Positions 7,118-15,968 of a stretch of DNA of 46,063 nt are shown piece after piece. Location of the stretch: assembly GCF_023715565.1 (NCBI RefSeq), contig NZ_JAMBOJ010000037.1, forward strand, positions 1 to 46,063. Direction: 5' to 3'. The notes below the pieces were generated by a model that saw only the letters and a program-made list of their open reading frames with translations, was not told the DNA's origin and did no database searches. This DNA is from Cytobacillus firmus. GTDB taxonomy: Bacteria; Bacillota; Bacilli; Bacillales; Cytobacillaceae. The translations under genes and the position numbers were made by a program. Each line of letters starts with the position of its first letter. The first letter of the stretch is position 1.

Positions 7118-8110
7118 TTATTCAGCTTTAAAGCCTTTTTCGTCAAAGTACTTTTTAGCACCTGGATGCAGTTCAATTCCAGTACCTTTTACGGCATTTT
7201 CAGCCTTAATCATTTTTCCTTTGGCATGAGTAACTTTATCAAGGTTCTCAAAAATTGCTTTCGTAACATCGTAAACTACATCCTCTGAAAGGTCATTTGA
7301 AACAACAAGCATTGCCTGCACTGCCACTGTCGGCGCAGCTTCTGCAAGCTTATACGTTCCAGATGGCACTTCATCCTGTACATAGTATGGATATTTTTCA
7401 ATTAATGCATCGATTTTATCCTGTTCAAGCGGGACGATTACTACATCTTCAGTTGCAGAAAGTCCTTCAACAGCACCTGTAGGAGTTCCTGCTGTAACGA
7501 ATGCAGCATCAATATTGCCATCCTGGATTCCGGCAGTTGACTCATCAAAAGAAAGATCCTGCTTTTTAATGTCTGCCAATTTGATGCCATGTACCTCAAG
7601 GATCTGTTCTGCATTCGCAGCAGTTCCTGAACCAGGTGCTCCGATTGAAACTTTTTTGCCTTTTAAGTCTTCAACAGATTTAATGCCAGATTTTGCAGTA
7701 GTAACAATCTGGATCGTTTCAGGATAAAGTGTGCCGATTGCACTAACATTATCCACAGCTTCACCTTCAAACATTAACTTTCCTTCTTGCGCATATGACG
7801 CAATATCTGTTTGAGAGAAAGCAATCTCAGCATTGCCATCTTTCAGTGTATTCATGTTCTCTGCAGATGCACCTGAAACTTCAGCATTTGTATCAATGCC
7901 TGTAGCATCTGAAATAATCTCGGCAAATGATCCACCCAGCGGATAGTATGTACCTCCTGTTCCACCAGTCACAATGCTCATATATTTAGGCTTGTCTGCG
8001 CCGCCTTCTTTATCGCCGCCGCCTTCATCCTTTCCACCGCCGCAGGCTGCAAGAACCATAGAAAGCGCTAACAGCAGAGCGGTAACCAGAAACATACTTC
8101 TCTTTTTCAT
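7118..8110 (-). CDS. TAXI-family TRAP solute-binding lipoprotein
   Basis: Extracellular substrate-binding subunit of the TRAP transporter encoded downstream. The 330 residues begin with a signal peptide ending LALSMVLAAC, so Cys23 is lipidated; a Gly/Lys/Asp-rich linker follows. The mature part carries TAXI (NMT1-like) signatures: SIVTGGTGGTYYPLGGSFAE, EVSGASAENMNTL, IGAPGSGTAANAEQIL and DAAFVTAGTPTGAV. AAGGGGGAAT precedes the ATG. It is the first gene of the three-gene operon, with TATAAT at 8145-8150 as a possible -10 element. Family members bind glutamate, glutamine or other small carboxylates; the ligand here is not known. Confidence 0.94.
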   Translation of the reverse strand: MKKRSMFLVTALLLALSMVLAACGGGKDEGGGDKEGGADKPKYMSIVTGGTGGTYYPLGGSFAEIISDATGIDTNAEVSGASAENMNTLKDGNAEIAFSQTDIASYAQEGKLMFEGEAVDNVSAIGTLYPETIQIVTTAKSGIKSVEDLKGKKVSIGAPGSGTAANAEQILEVHGIKLADIKKQDLSFDESTAGIQDGNIDAAFVTAGTPTGAVEGLSATEDVVIVPLEQDKIDALIEKYPYYVQDEVPSGTYKLAEAAPTVAVQAMLVVSNDLSEDVVYDVTKAIFENLDKVTHAKGKMIKAENAVKGTGIELHPGAKKYFDEKGFKAE

Positions 8111-8341
8111 CCTAATTCCCCCTTTTAATTTTAGAAAATTCTCTATTATATACTACCATAAAACTAATCAGAATTGTTAAATGATACCTAATTACCTTTT
8201 CTAAAAAAAGAAATCTACTTACACCATTAAATTGCATTCTGTCTATGAATGATAATGCAAGTAAAAAGCAATTCCTATATATATATGATAAAATCATCAT
8301 GTAAACTCTTACATAAAGACTAAACGGAGGATAAGACCAAT

Positions 8342-9064
8342 ATGGATTACCCTAGAGGATCAATACAGGATATTACAATTCAAAGCAAAGAACTGGGTGA
8401 AGAAGTTGAATTGCTCATTTATTTACCCGCTTCCTTTTCACCTCTATATAAATACACTGTTGTTATCGCCCAAGACGGCAAAGACTACTTCCAGCTGGGA
8501 AGAGTCGGACGGGTTGCAGATGAATTATTAGATGGAAAAGAAATCGAAAATATCATTATTGTTGGTGTTCCCTATAAAAACGTAAAGGACAGATGGAAGA
8601 AATATCATCCGGACGGTGAACAGCATAATGCATATATTCGTTTTCTTGCACATGAATTGGTTCCATACCTTGACCGTGAATTCCCTACTTACCAAATGGG
8701 AATGGGACGAGCCCTTATGGGAGATTCCCTTGCTGCCACTGTTTCCTTAATGGCGGCCCTTCAATATCCTAATACATTCGGAAGGTTAATTCTTCAATCA
8801 CCGTATGTCGATAATTCTGTTACAGAAGCAGTAGAGGAATTTACGCAGCCCCACCTTCTTAATATTTATCATGTTATCGGAAAAGGTGAGACATCTGTAA
8901 AAACTACTGGTGGCGATGAGAAAGATTTTCTTACTCCAAATCGGGAACTTTCCAACTTGTTAAAGGAAAAGCAATTTCCTTACTTCTATGAAGAATTCGA
9001 TGGAGATCATACTTGGACATACTGGCAGCCGGATTTAAAAAACGCGTTAAAGTATATGTTTTAA
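8342..9064 (+). CDS. yjcH: Alpha/beta-hydrolase of the esterase D family (YjcH)
   Basis: A cytoplasmic protein of 240 residues with the esterase-D/enterochelin-esterase fold. The nucleophile elbow reads MGDSLAA with Ser129, and His223 in DGDHTWTYW is the likely catalytic base. No signal peptide is present. AACGGAGGATAAG lies before the ATG. It precedes genes matching B. subtilis yjcG and yjcF, in the same arrangement, which supports the YjcH assignment. The substrate is unknown. Confidence 0.87.
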   Translation: MDYPRGSIQDITIQSKELGEEVELLIYLPASFSPLYKYTVVIAQDGKDYFQLGRVGRVADELLDGKEIENIIIVGVPYKNVKDRWKKYHPDGEQHNAYIRFLAHELVPYLDREFPTYQMGMGRALMGDSLAATVSLMAALQYPNTFGRLILQSPYVDNSVTEAVEEFTQPHLLNIYHVIGKGETSVKTTGGDEKDFLTPNRELSNLLKEKQFPYFYEEFDGDHTWTYWQPDLKNALKYMF

Positions 9065-9253
9065 CTTTGAATTGAGTAAAAAGAACTACTCTTCTCAATT
9101 AAAAAGATTCCCTAAGCTCACTGCTTTTTATCATGAAAAAAGGTATAATTATATAATGAATTTAGAAAATTGCTATAATGGTTCAACAATGTGTTTTTCA
9201 TTTATTGCTTACCCTGCCAATTATTAAAAATTAAGAAACATGGAGGTTGTTGT

Positions 9254-9772
9254 ATGAAGACTAATTACGGCATCGTTATTTTCCCGTCAAAAAAGCTGCA
9301 GGATTTGGCCAATTCTTATAGAAAGCGGTATGATCCGCATTATGCTTTAATTTCTCCGCATATAACTTTAAGATCGCGCTTCGAAGCAACTGAAGAAGAA
9401 ACAAAGCAATTGACAGAAACACTAAATGAAATAGCTAAAAAACACGAACCGTTTCAAATAAACGCATCAAAAATCAGCTCATTCCAGCCAGTCAATAATG
9501 TCATTTATTTCAAAATTGAGCCTTCAGCGCAGCTCGAGGAGTTACATGTAGAGCTGAATGATCATATTAGCGGAGAGACACCTGAATATAATTTTGTCCC
9601 TCATATTACCATTGGGCAAAAACTCTCTAATGATGAGCATTCAGATGTATATGGGAGCTTAAGAATGCAGCCTGTAAATCACGAGGAGATTGTTGACCGT
9701 TTTCATCTTCTGTATCAACTGGAAAACGGATCTTGGACCGTTTATGAAACATTCAGGCTAGGAAAGGAATAG
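9254..9772 (+). CDS. yjcG: 2H phosphoesterase / 2'-5' RNA ligase-like protein (YjcG)
   Basis: The protein has the two HxTx signatures of the 2H phosphoesterase superfamily, SPHITLR (His36, Thr38) and VPHITIG (His117, Thr119), which together form a symmetric active site for cyclic phosphodiester or RNA-end chemistry. With the ATG at 9254, supported by CATGGAGG, it is 172 residues, matching B. subtilis YjcG (about 171). The longer frame from 9191 runs through AT-rich leader. The stop is 4 bases before the next start, so it is co-transcribed with the GNAT gene. A TATAAT-rich stretch near 9143-9160 could hold the promoter. Confidence 0.92.
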   Translation: MKTNYGIVIFPSKKLQDLANSYRKRYDPHYALISPHITLRSRFEATEEETKQLTETLNEIAKKHEPFQINASKISSFQPVNNVIYFKIEPSAQLEELHVELNDHISGETPEYNFVPHITIGQKLSNDEHSDVYGSLRMQPVNHEEIVDRFHLLYQLENGSWTVYETFRLGKE

Positions 9773-9776
9773 TGTA

Positions 9777-10199
9777 ATGGAGGTTAAGGTTGTAACATCA
9801 GAACAAGAAATGCAAGATGCCTTATCAATAAGGAAACAAGTTTTTGTCGGCGAGCAAAATGTTCCCCTGGAAGAAGAGATCGATCAATTCGAGGACGAAG
9901 CAGTCCATTTTGTACTTTATAATAATGGCACTCCCGCAGGTGCCGGAAGGTTTCGCACCGTTGATGGCAATGGCAAAGTAGAAAGAATCTGCGTATTGAA
10001 GGATCACCGCAAAAGCGGATCCGGTAAAGCAATTATGGATAAAATTGAGGAACATGCTATGAAGCAAGGATTGCCTGCCTTAAAATTAAATGCCCAGACT
10101 CAAGCCATTCCTTTTTATGAAAAGCTGGGCTATCAGGTAATCTCTGAGGAATTTATGGATGCCGGAATCCCGCATCGTACAATGAAGAAGACTATTTAG
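9777..10199 (+). CDS. yjcF: GNAT-family N-acetyltransferase (YjcF)
   Basis: A 140-residue single-domain acetyltransferase. The N-terminal IRKQVFVGEQNVPLEEEID segment is typical of the ElaA/YjcF-like subgroup. The acetyl-CoA-binding motif A follows at VERICVLKDHRKSGSGKAIM (about 62-81), and motif B is IPFYEKLGYQV. It starts 4 bases after yjcG and ends before a strong terminator, forming the yjcG-yjcF unit. The acceptor substrate is unknown. Confidence 0.92.
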   Translation: MEVKVVTSEQEMQDALSIRKQVFVGEQNVPLEEEIDQFEDEAVHFVLYNNGTPAGAGRFRTVDGNGKVERICVLKDHRKSGSGKAIMDKIEEHAMKQGLPALKLNAQTQAIPFYEKLGYQVISEEFMDAGIPHRTMKKTI

Positions 10200-10202
10200 C
10201 GG

Positions 10203-10236
10203 AAAAGCTTCTGCCAGGCGGCAGGAGCTTTTTTCG
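10203..10236 (+). terminator. Intrinsic terminator of yjcG-yjcF
   Basis: AAAGCTTCTGCC and GGCAGGAGCTTT form a long stem with one mismatch and a 4-base loop, followed by TTTTTT. Confidence 0.9.
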
Positions 10237-10302
10237 TTTTACAATAATTTTTGGCCTTTATGTAAACACTAATCAGATAAAGTATTAGGAGGAGTGGTTT
10301 GA

Positions 10303-10977
10303 ATGGAATATTTAAATATTATAAGCGAGCTTGTGATAGGATATATTTTATTATTCATTATGGCCAAATTGTTAGGCAAGACTCAGATCACACAGATTAC
10401 TCCTTTTGATTTTATCTCTGCAATCGTCTTAGGGGAACTTATCGGAAATGCATTCTACGATAAAGAAACAGGATTACCTGAAATTTTCTTGGCAGTTACT
10501 GTCTGGGGAATTCTCATCTATTTCACAGAATACATAACCCAGAAATTTAAACGCACACGGAAGATGCTTGAAGGAGAGCCCTCCATTGTTATAAAAAAGG
10601 GGAAAATCGTTTATGAAGAACTCAAAAAGAATCATCTGGACCTTAATCAGCTCCAGCATCTCCTCCGTTCAAAGGATGTCTTTTCAATCAGCGAATGTGA
10701 ATATGCAATTCTTGAAACGGATGGAACAATCAGCGCATTGAAAAAACCGGCTTACGCCATCCCTTCCAATAAGGATTTAGGAGTCCCAATTAATACCGTT
10801 GAACTTCCAGTAACTTTAATTATAGATGGAGAAGTAATTTGGGATAATCTAAAGAGCATTGGCTGGGACGATACAAAGCTAATGAACGAAATTAAAAATT
10901 ACGGTGCCAGAAGTATTGAAGATGTCTTATATGCAGAATGGAAAAAAGGAGAGGCTTTGCACGTGCAAACGTACTAA
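10303..10977 (+). CDS. DUF421 membrane protein of the YetF family
   Basis: A 224-residue protein with three N-terminal membrane helices (about residues 5-85) and a cytoplasmic C-terminal domain. The motif GKTQITQITPFDFISAIVLGE between helices 1 and 2, and GEPSIVIKKGKIVYEELKKNHL at the start of the soluble part, are characteristic of DUF421/YetF proteins. Relatives are encoded in some spoVA-type operons and can affect spore germination, but this copy is separate from the spoVA genes 4 kb away. AGGAGGAGTGG precedes the ATG. Confidence 0.9.
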   Translation: MEYLNIISELVIGYILLFIMAKLLGKTQITQITPFDFISAIVLGELIGNAFYDKETGLPEIFLAVTVWGILIYFTEYITQKFKRTRKMLEGEPSIVIKKGKIVYEELKKNHLDLNQLQHLLRSKDVFSISECEYAILETDGTISALKKPAYAIPSNKDLGVPINTVELPVTLIIDGEVIWDNLKSIGWDDTKLMNEIKNYGARSIEDVLYAEWKKGEALHVQTY

Positions 10978-10992
10978 GCCCCTCCTTTTTCA
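10942..10992. terminator. Bidirectional terminator overlapping both convergent genes
   Basis: AAAAAGGAG with GGCTT pairs with AAGCC and CTCCTTTTT across a long loop. The left arm is inside the 3' end of the YetF-like gene, and the right arm abuts the stop of the converging gene. Confidence 0.75.
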
Positions 10993-11274
10993 TATACATG
11001 CACTAACAAACCGACCTTTTCCTGTCAGGTCTTCATATATATCGTCTGCTTTTTTCCCAGCTGTCCGCGTTTTGTTTTCAGTCTGTTCTTGAGTATTTGA
11101 TTTAGAAAACCTTCTTTGAACATCCAGGGGAAGTGTATGATGGAAAGTTTTCGGATTAGATTGTGCGGATATCCTGGCAACTGGAATTAGCCGAAAAGGG
11201 TCATACTTTGTTCCATTCTCTCTTTCTGCATACTGATTATATTGATATGAAGTCACCGGTAAAATGTAGCCCAT
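10990..11274 (-). CDS. Conserved Bacillus protein of unknown function (94 aa)
   Basis: A small, polar, Gln/Asn/Thr-rich protein without membrane segments. It begins MGYILPVTSYQYNQYAER and ends ADDIYEDLTGKGRFVSACI; this ILPV..YQY.QY start with a GKG-containing tail recurs in short Bacillaceae proteins that I know only as uncharacterised. GGAAGGGGAAG lies before the ATG, and a terminator follows the stop. It is divergent from yjcD. I can offer no function. Confidence 0.7.
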   Translation of the reverse strand: MGYILPVTSYQYNQYAERENGTKYDPFRLIPVARISAQSNPKTFHHTLPLDVQRRFSKSNTQEQTENKTRTAGKKADDIYEDLTGKGRFVSACI

Positions 11275-11482
11275 TATAACTTCCCCTTCCGATTAGGTAC
11301 TTATCTCATTATTAAGAGAATACGAAATTTTATTGAATTTTATGTACCCGTTTCCATGAATTTTTAAACAGAAAAGCACTTTAGAATCCTTAATTGGTTT
11401 GTTATGATTAAGTCTGGCTTATATTTAAGCAGAAAAATAATATTGTTAAACTCGGCAATTTATATATAATGGGGTAGTTTTA

Positions 11483-13801
11483 ATGAAAACAGCAAAGTTA
11501 CATAATAAAACTGTGAACCTGGAACAATTGAACAGAGAAAGTTTTCAGCATATTTATGAAGAAGGTAAAAAAGGAAAGCTGCACTGCCCTGATTGTGGTG
11601 CTGCTGTCCGTTTGTATTTAGGAATTCTTGATGAACCTCATTTTTATCATATTCAGAAAAACAGCAATTCGTGCAAAGATATACCTCTTAACCTGGAACC
11701 AGTCAAGATCGAGACTGCAGAATATATAGAAAGAAACGGATTTAAAATCCCTGTATCTAGATCAATAGCTACAGCTGAAGTGATTGAAGTCCAATCAGCC
11801 TTTAAAAAAGCTCAGCAAGTAAAAAATATCCCCCCTTATATCCAAGAAAACAATGTCAGTCCTAATTTCCCTGATGAATACTTAAAGTCCCTTTCAGATG
11901 CAGGCGTCTTTTTGGATCAGCAACAGGCAGCGGCAGTGTCTCACCTGGATGGGCCACTGCTTGTTCTCGCAGGTGCAGGCAGCGGCAAAACCCGTGTGCT
12001 GACAACACGGACTGCTTTTATGCTTCGCGAGAAAAATATCGATCCTAAATCAATTATGCTTGTTACCTTTACTGCTAAGGCTGCAGCTGAAATGAAGGAG
12101 CGCCTTACGCAATACCCTGGAATGGATGCCCGAAAGGTCAGGCAAATCGTTTCAGGCACTTTTCACAGCTTATTTTATCGGATACTTTCTTTTCACAATC
12201 CGGAAAAATGGGCTTCTGGCAAGCTCCTTAATAAAGAATGGCAGCGGGAACAGATTATTAAAGAATCCAGTAGAGACTTGAAGCTTGATGAAAAGGAATT
12301 TGCATTTGACCTTGCACTCCAGCAAATCAGCTTTTGGAAAAATTCTCTTATCATACCTGGAAAAGTTCACCCAAAGAATGAATGGGAGGAACAAGCAGCG
12401 ATTCTTTATCAAAGGTATGAACAAATAAAAAGAAAAAAAGAATTATTTGATTTTGATGATATGCTCACAGGCTGCCATGCCTTTTTTCTAGAAGAACCAG
12501 AGGTCTTGGAACAATATCAAAATCGCTTTCATTATTTCCTTATTGATGAGTTTCAGGATATTAATAATGTTCAATATGAGCTTATGAAAATGCTGTCTGA
12601 CAAAACCAAAAATGTTTGTGCAGTTGGAGACGATGACCAATCGATATATGCCTTCAGAGGGAGTGATCCCCAATATCTTTTGGATTTCGAAAAAGACTTC
12701 CCTGGTGCTAAGGTAATAACATTGAGTCAGAACTATCGCTCTGCTCATGAGATTGTTTCAGCTGCAAATCAAATCATTTCTCAGAATAAATTTAGACGTC
12801 CCAAAAGCATGAATGCTCAATTTTCCGGTGAACAGCATCCCTTTCTCTTTTTTCCCTATGACGAGGAAGAAGAAGCAACAATGATCCTGACTGATATCCA
12901 AGAAAAAATTGAAGAAGGGTATCATCCGCGGGATTTTGCAGTATTATTCCGTACCCATACCGGCAGCAGGGCTATTTTTGAACGGCTTGCCAATTCCAGC
13001 CTTCCGTTTAAATTAGATCAGGATGCTGAATCATTTTATGACCGGTTTATTGTTCGAAGCATGCTTGCTTTTTTAAAGTTATCAGTAAATGAGGATGACC
13101 AGAATTCTTTGAAAGATGCACTTCCGTCTCTGTTTATTAAGCAATCCGTCCTACAGGATATTAAGGCCGAAAGTATCTTGCAGGATTGCTCACTGCTGGA
13201 AAGCCTGAAGTTTATAAAAACAGGCTTTGCTTTCCAGGAAAGTAAATTAAAAAAAGTGATTCCAGTGGTCCGATCAATCTCAAGGCTTAGTCCCATCATT
13301 GCAATTGAAACGGTTGAAAAAGAATTGGGATTTCAGGACTTTATAAAAAAACGGGGCAATGAAGGTAATAAAATGGATAAAGGCTCTGATGATATAAAAG
13401 ATTTGAAGGTCGCAGCCCGTAATTTCGAGTCACTTAAAGAATTTCTTGAGCATACTGAGCATATGAGAGCCATGAACAAAGAGATCAAGCGCCTGAGCCG
13501 AAATAATGATAATGCTATTACATTGAGCACTATCCACCGTGCAAAAGGGCTAGAATACAATGTGGTATATGTAGCTGGCGCAGTAGAAGGAAACCTGCCG
13601 CATGATCATGCACTGGAAGCTTACCGTTCAGGAGAGTCGGCGCCGCTTGAGGAAGAACGAAGATTAATGTATGTTGCCGTAACAAGGGCAAGAAGGGTCC
13701 TGTATATATCCGTGCCAGAAAAAAGGCGTGGACGGAAGGCTTATTCATCAAGGTTTCTTGCTCCCATCACAAGAGGCGGCAGGAGCAAAGGCAAAAAATA
13801 A
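11483..13801 (+). CDS. yjcD: UvrD/PcrA-type superfamily 1A DNA helicase with CoiA-like N-terminus (YjcD)
   Basis: A 3'-5' DNA helicase of 772 residues. Residues 35-64 form a zinc-ribbon-like module (CPDC at 35-38, PHFYH at 52-56, Cys64) almost identical in spacing to the start of CoiA. The helicase core follows: Q-motif near 146, Walker A LAGAGSGKTR (162-171), Walker B FLIDEFQD, GDDDQSIYAFRG, and motifs V/VI in STIHRAKGLEYNVVYVAG and RRLMYVAVTRAR (726-737). All core motifs are intact. The size and place beside spoVIF match B. subtilis YjcD. GGGGTAG lies 6 bases before the ATG. The helicase presumably remodels recombination or repair intermediates; the N-terminal module suggests a link with transformation (inference). 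Confidence 0.93.
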   Translation: MKTAKLHNKTVNLEQLNRESFQHIYEEGKKGKLHCPDCGAAVRLYLGILDEPHFYHIQKNSNSCKDIPLNLEPVKIETAEYIERNGFKIPVSRSIATAEVIEVQSAFKKAQQVKNIPPYIQENNVSPNFPDEYLKSLSDAGVFLDQQQAAAVSHLDGPLLVLAGAGSGKTRVLTTRTAFMLREKNIDPKSIMLVTFTAKAAAEMKERLTQYPGMDARKVRQIVSGTFHSLFYRILSFHNPEKWASGKLLNKEWQREQIIKESSRDLKLDEKEFAFDLALQQISFWKNSLIIPGKVHPKNEWEEQAAILYQRYEQIKRKKELFDFDDMLTGCHAFFLEEPEVLEQYQNRFHYFLIDEFQDINNVQYELMKMLSDKTKNVCAVGDDDQSIYAFRGSDPQYLLDFEKDFPGAKVITLSQNYRSAHEIVSAANQIISQNKFRRPKSMNAQFSGEQHPFLFFPYDEEEEATMILTDIQEKIEEGYHPRDFAVLFRTHTGSRAIFERLANSSLPFKLDQDAESFYDRFIVRSMLAFLKLSVNEDDQNSLKDALPSLFIKQSVLQDIKAESILQDCSLLESLKFIKTGFAFQESKLKKVIPVVRSISRLSPIIAIETVEKELGFQDFIKKRGNEGNKMDKGSDDIKDLKVAARNFESLKEFLEHTEHMRAMNKEIKRLSRNNDNAITLSTIHRAKGLEYNVVYVAGAVEGNLPHDHALEAYRSGESAPLEEERRLMYVAVTRARRVLYISVPEKRRGRKAYSSRFLAPITRGGRSKGKK

Positions 13802-13846
13802 ACAGAAGACCTGGCTTTAATCCGGCCAGGCCCTTCTGTTATTTTT
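13801..13846. terminator. Bidirectional terminator between yjcD and spoVIF
   Basis: AACAGAAG and CCTGGC pair with GCCAGG and CTTCTGTT, a 14-bp interrupted stem followed by ATTTTTTATT. It begins at the yjcD stop codon and overlaps the spoVIF stop. Confidence 0.85.
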
Positions 13847-14102
13847 TATTCATCATCTGGGAAATTGTATTAAAATCAAGCTGTTTTCCATCAGCAACGA
13901 TCGATTTTACAATCTTATCTTCCATCTCTTTTGAAACGGGTTTATTTGCAATTTGCGAAACTCTCTTGATGACATTTCTCACTGTTTTTTCATCTTTGAA
14001 ATTTGCATTCTGCAATGAGCCGGCCAGTTCAAATACATCCTTCATATTTACGCCTGTTTTCTTTTCGAGGTTCTTAAAAAAGTTGTTATCCATCCTGCTC
14101 AA
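13839..14102 (-). CDS. spoVIF: Stage VI sporulation protein F (SpoVIF, YjcC)
   Basis: In B. subtilis SpoVIF is a mother-cell protein that assists spore coat assembly through GerR/GerE-dependent gene expression. The sequence NNFFKNLEKKTGVNMKDVF, then LQNANFKDEKTVRNVIKRVS, and the C-terminal NTISQMMNKK are characteristic of this short helical family. A TTG at 14102 lies 5 bases after AAGGAG and gives 87 residues; an ATG three codons in (14093) is the alternative, with looser spacing. It lies beside yjcD, as in B. subtilis. Confidence 0.9.
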   Translation of the reverse strand: MSRMDNNFFKNLEKKTGVNMKDVFELAGSLQNANFKDEKTVRNVIKRVSQIANKPVSKEMEDKIVKSIVADGKQLDFNTISQMMNKK

Positions 14103-14259
14103 TCACGCTCCTTCATTTACTCCTTTATATCTTATGAAGCTGGGCGGAAAACGTGAAATGTATTAATTATTTATCGCAGTCTAAACCAGCAGTAGTACTC
14201 CTGCTTCCTGTGGGTCTAGACCCCCACTGATTGAAGTTCACTTTATGTACATTATATGC

Positions 14260-14302
14260 AAAAAAGCCGACACAAAACCTGCTGCCGGTTCTGAGTCAGC
14301 TC
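14260..14302 (-). terminator. Intrinsic terminator of the yjcZ-like gene
   Basis: On the minus strand AGCTGAC pairs with GTCGGCT, and inside it CAGAACC pairs with GGTTTTG, a two-part hairpin followed by seven T. Confidence 0.9.
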
Positions 14303-14310
14303 TTTACAAT

Positions 14311-14424
14311 CTAGTTGTAGAAACTTGCTCCAACGATAATGAGTAAAATGAAAAGGACGACGATTAAAACAAATGTATTTCCATAGCCCCCGCCATATCC
14401 GCAGCCTCCGTAGCCATAGCCCAT
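14311..14424 (-). CDS. YjcZ-family sporulation microprotein (37 aa)
   Basis: A frame of 37 codons encodes [20 protein letters not shown] and then a hydrophobic helix ending GASFYN. A Gly/Tyr/Cys-rich head followed by one membrane segment (about 18-34) is the signature of the YjcZ family, tiny sporulation membrane proteins of unknown activity. GAGGTGAGA lies before the ATG, and a strong terminator follows. A sequence matching a SigK -10 element lies about 30 bases upstream, which fits mother-cell expression. Confidence 0.9.
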   Translation of the reverse strand: MGYGYGGCGYGGGYGNTFVLIVVLFILLIIVGASFYN

Positions 14425-14454
14425 GCCTCTCACCTCACTTGGATTTCTCCCTAC

Positions 14455-14481
14455 ACAATATGTGATATAGAACCATGATGT
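14455..14481 (-). promoter_or_regulatory. Possible SigK promoter of the yjcZ-like gene
   Basis: On the minus strand CATATTGT (14455-14462) fits the SigK -10 consensus CATANNNTA except at its end, and an AC dinucleotide lies 17 bases upstream at 14480-14481, as in the minimal SigK -35. The elements are short, so this rests partly on the sporulation context. Confidence 0.4.
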
Positions 14482-14541
14482 ATGGGCAAGCTCCCATTAG
14501 AGGCTTGGTTTATTCATCAGAAATGGATAAGGGGCTTGTTC

Positions 14542-14581
14542 ATATTCCCTATAGTGCGGTCCCTGTATATTTCCCTATAGT
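14542..14581. repeat. Short direct repeat downstream of spoVAE
   Basis: ATATTCCCTATAGT (14542-14555) recurs as ATATTTCCCTATAGT (14567-14581), one base longer, 25 bases apart. The second copy ends 3 bases from the spoVAE stop. No hairpin or U-run accompanies it. Confidence 0.55.
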
Positions 14582-14584
14582 CAT

Positions 14585-14941
14585 TTAGCCTTTCGGCTTG
14601 AAAATTAATGCACCGATAAAACCGAAAATAATTGCGGCTGAAATACCGGAACTGGTAACTTCGAACATTCCGGTCAATACGCCGACAAGCCCATGCTGAT
14701 CTGCTTCCTGAAGGGCTCCATGGACAAGGGAATTTCCAAAGCTGGTTATCGGTATAGTCGCGCCAGCTCCTGCAAAATCTGCAAGTGGCTCATAAAGCCC
14801 TACACCGTCCAGAACAGCTCCTATTACCACTAGAAGACTTAATGTATGGCCAGGTGTCAGCTTAAAAACATCAAACATTATTTGGCCAAAAACACAGAAT
14901 AAGCCTCCAATTACAAACGCCCAGAAAAACATAGGCAGCAT
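14585..14941 (-). CDS. spoVAE: Stage V sporulation protein AE (SpoVAEb)
   Basis: Integral membrane protein of the spore inner membrane that forms part of the SpoVA channel moving dipicolinic acid into the forespore and out at germination. At 118 residues with three or four hydrophobic segments it has the SpoVAEb length. The block GVGLYEPLADFAGAGATIPI followed by TSFGNSLVHGALQEA is shared with SpoVAC and diagnostic. GAGGAGGAG precedes the ATG. It starts 13 bases after the spoVAD stop and is the last gene of the operon. Confidence 0.95.
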   Translation of the reverse strand: MLPMFFWAFVIGGLFCVFGQIMFDVFKLTPGHTLSLLVVIGAVLDGVGLYEPLADFAGAGATIPITSFGNSLVHGALQEADQHGLVGVLTGMFEVTSSGISAAIIFGFIGALIFKPKG

Positions 14942-14954
14942 ATAAACTCCTCCT

Positions 14955-15968
14955 CTAAGTCATTTCGATAGAAACAGCATGGGCAATACAGGGAATACTT
15001 TCACTCTGCTGGAATGTCAAAGGGGATAATAGCGCACCTGTTGCGACCACAAGGATTCTTCTGTATGCCCCTTGCTTCATTTGATTCAATAGATGACCGT
15101 AAAGAACAGCAGCCGAGCACCCTGCACCGCTCCCTCCTGATTGGACTGGCTGATCTTCTTTATATATCATTAATCCGCAATCTTTAAATTTCTCTCTATC
15201 TATTTTCAAGCCATTATTTTGGAGCAGCTCATAAGTGGTTTCCTGGCCAATTCTTCCCAGATCCCCTGTAACAATCAGATCATAGTGCGATGGATCGAGC
15301 TGCATATCTTTAAAGTGTGCCGTAATGGTATCTGCTGCAGCTGGCGCCATTGCCCCGCCCATATTAAAAGGATCTGTCAGGCCCATGTCGATTACCTTGC
15401 CGATTGTGGCAGATGTTGTAACCGGCAAATTGGGGCCATCTGCTTTCGCGGATACCAGAGCCGCACCTGCACCAGTTACTGTCCATTGGGCTGTTGGAGG
15501 CTTTTGGCCACCGTACTCTGTGGGATATCTAAATTGCTTTTCAACAGCGGCATTATGACTGGAAGCACCTGTCAAAACGTGATCAGCCCCATGGTAATTG
15601 ACAATGAACGATGCCAGAGCAAGTCCTTCCATCGAAGTTGAACAGGCTCCAAAAACTCCAAAATATGGGATTTGAATAGTTCTTGCACTTAAACTTGAGG
15701 GAGTGATTTGATTAATTAAATCTCCTGCAATATAAAACTGAACATCTTCCTTTTGAACATTTGCCTTATTTAAGGCCGTTTGCCCCGCCTCTTCCATGAG
15801 GACCCTGTGTGCTTTCTCATAAGAATCTTCTCCCATCCATAAATCATCATGGAGAACATCAAAGTCCTCTGACAGATTGCCATTTGCCTCAAAAGGCCCT
15901 CCTGAAACACCGGCTGATGCAATGACAGGGAGATTCTGAAAAACCCAGGATTGTTTTCCCTTCAGCAT
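14955..15968 (-). CDS. spoVAD: Stage V sporulation protein AD (SpoVAD)
   Basis: A soluble, thiolase-fold protein that binds dipicolinic acid as the cytoplasmic-side component of the SpoVA channel. It has 337 residues with the start at 15968 (B. subtilis SpoVAD is about 338). Typical stretches are MGEDSYEKAHRVLMEEAG, FGVFGACSTSMEGLALASFI, HNAAVEKQFRYPTEYGGQKP and SGGSGAGCSAAVLYGHLL. The ATG at 15968 follows a GGGGGGT site, and its first base is the last base of the spoVAC stop codon (TAATG), so translation is coupled. An upstream TTG at 15983 is less likely. Confidence 0.96.
   Translation of the reverse strand: MLKGKQSWVFQNLPVIASAGVSGGPFEANGNLSEDFDVLHDDLWMGEDSYEKAHRVLMEEAGQTALNKANVQKEDVQFYIAGDLINQITPSSLSARTIQIPYFGVFGACSTSMEGLALASFIVNYHGADHVLTGASSHNAAVEKQFRYPTEYGGQKPPTAQWTVTGAGAALVSAKADGPNLPVTTSATIGKVIDMGLTDPFNMGGAMAPAAADTITAHFKDMQLDPSHYDLIVTGDLGRIGQETTYELLQNNGLKIDREKFKDCGLMIYKEDQPVQSGGSGAGCSAAVLYGHLLNQMKQGAYRRILVVATGALLSPLTFQQSESIPCIAHAVSIEMT

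Noticed and set aside
11459..11470. TATAAT directly before the yjcD ribosome site as its promoter
   Set aside because: Transcription would start at or after the ribosome site, leaving no leader; the true promoter is probably further upstream.
14212..14223. GGGTCTAGACCC perfect palindrome between spoVIF and yjcZ
   Set aside because: It is striking but isolated, with no promoter or U-run next to it, and I could not assign it to a regulator or terminator.
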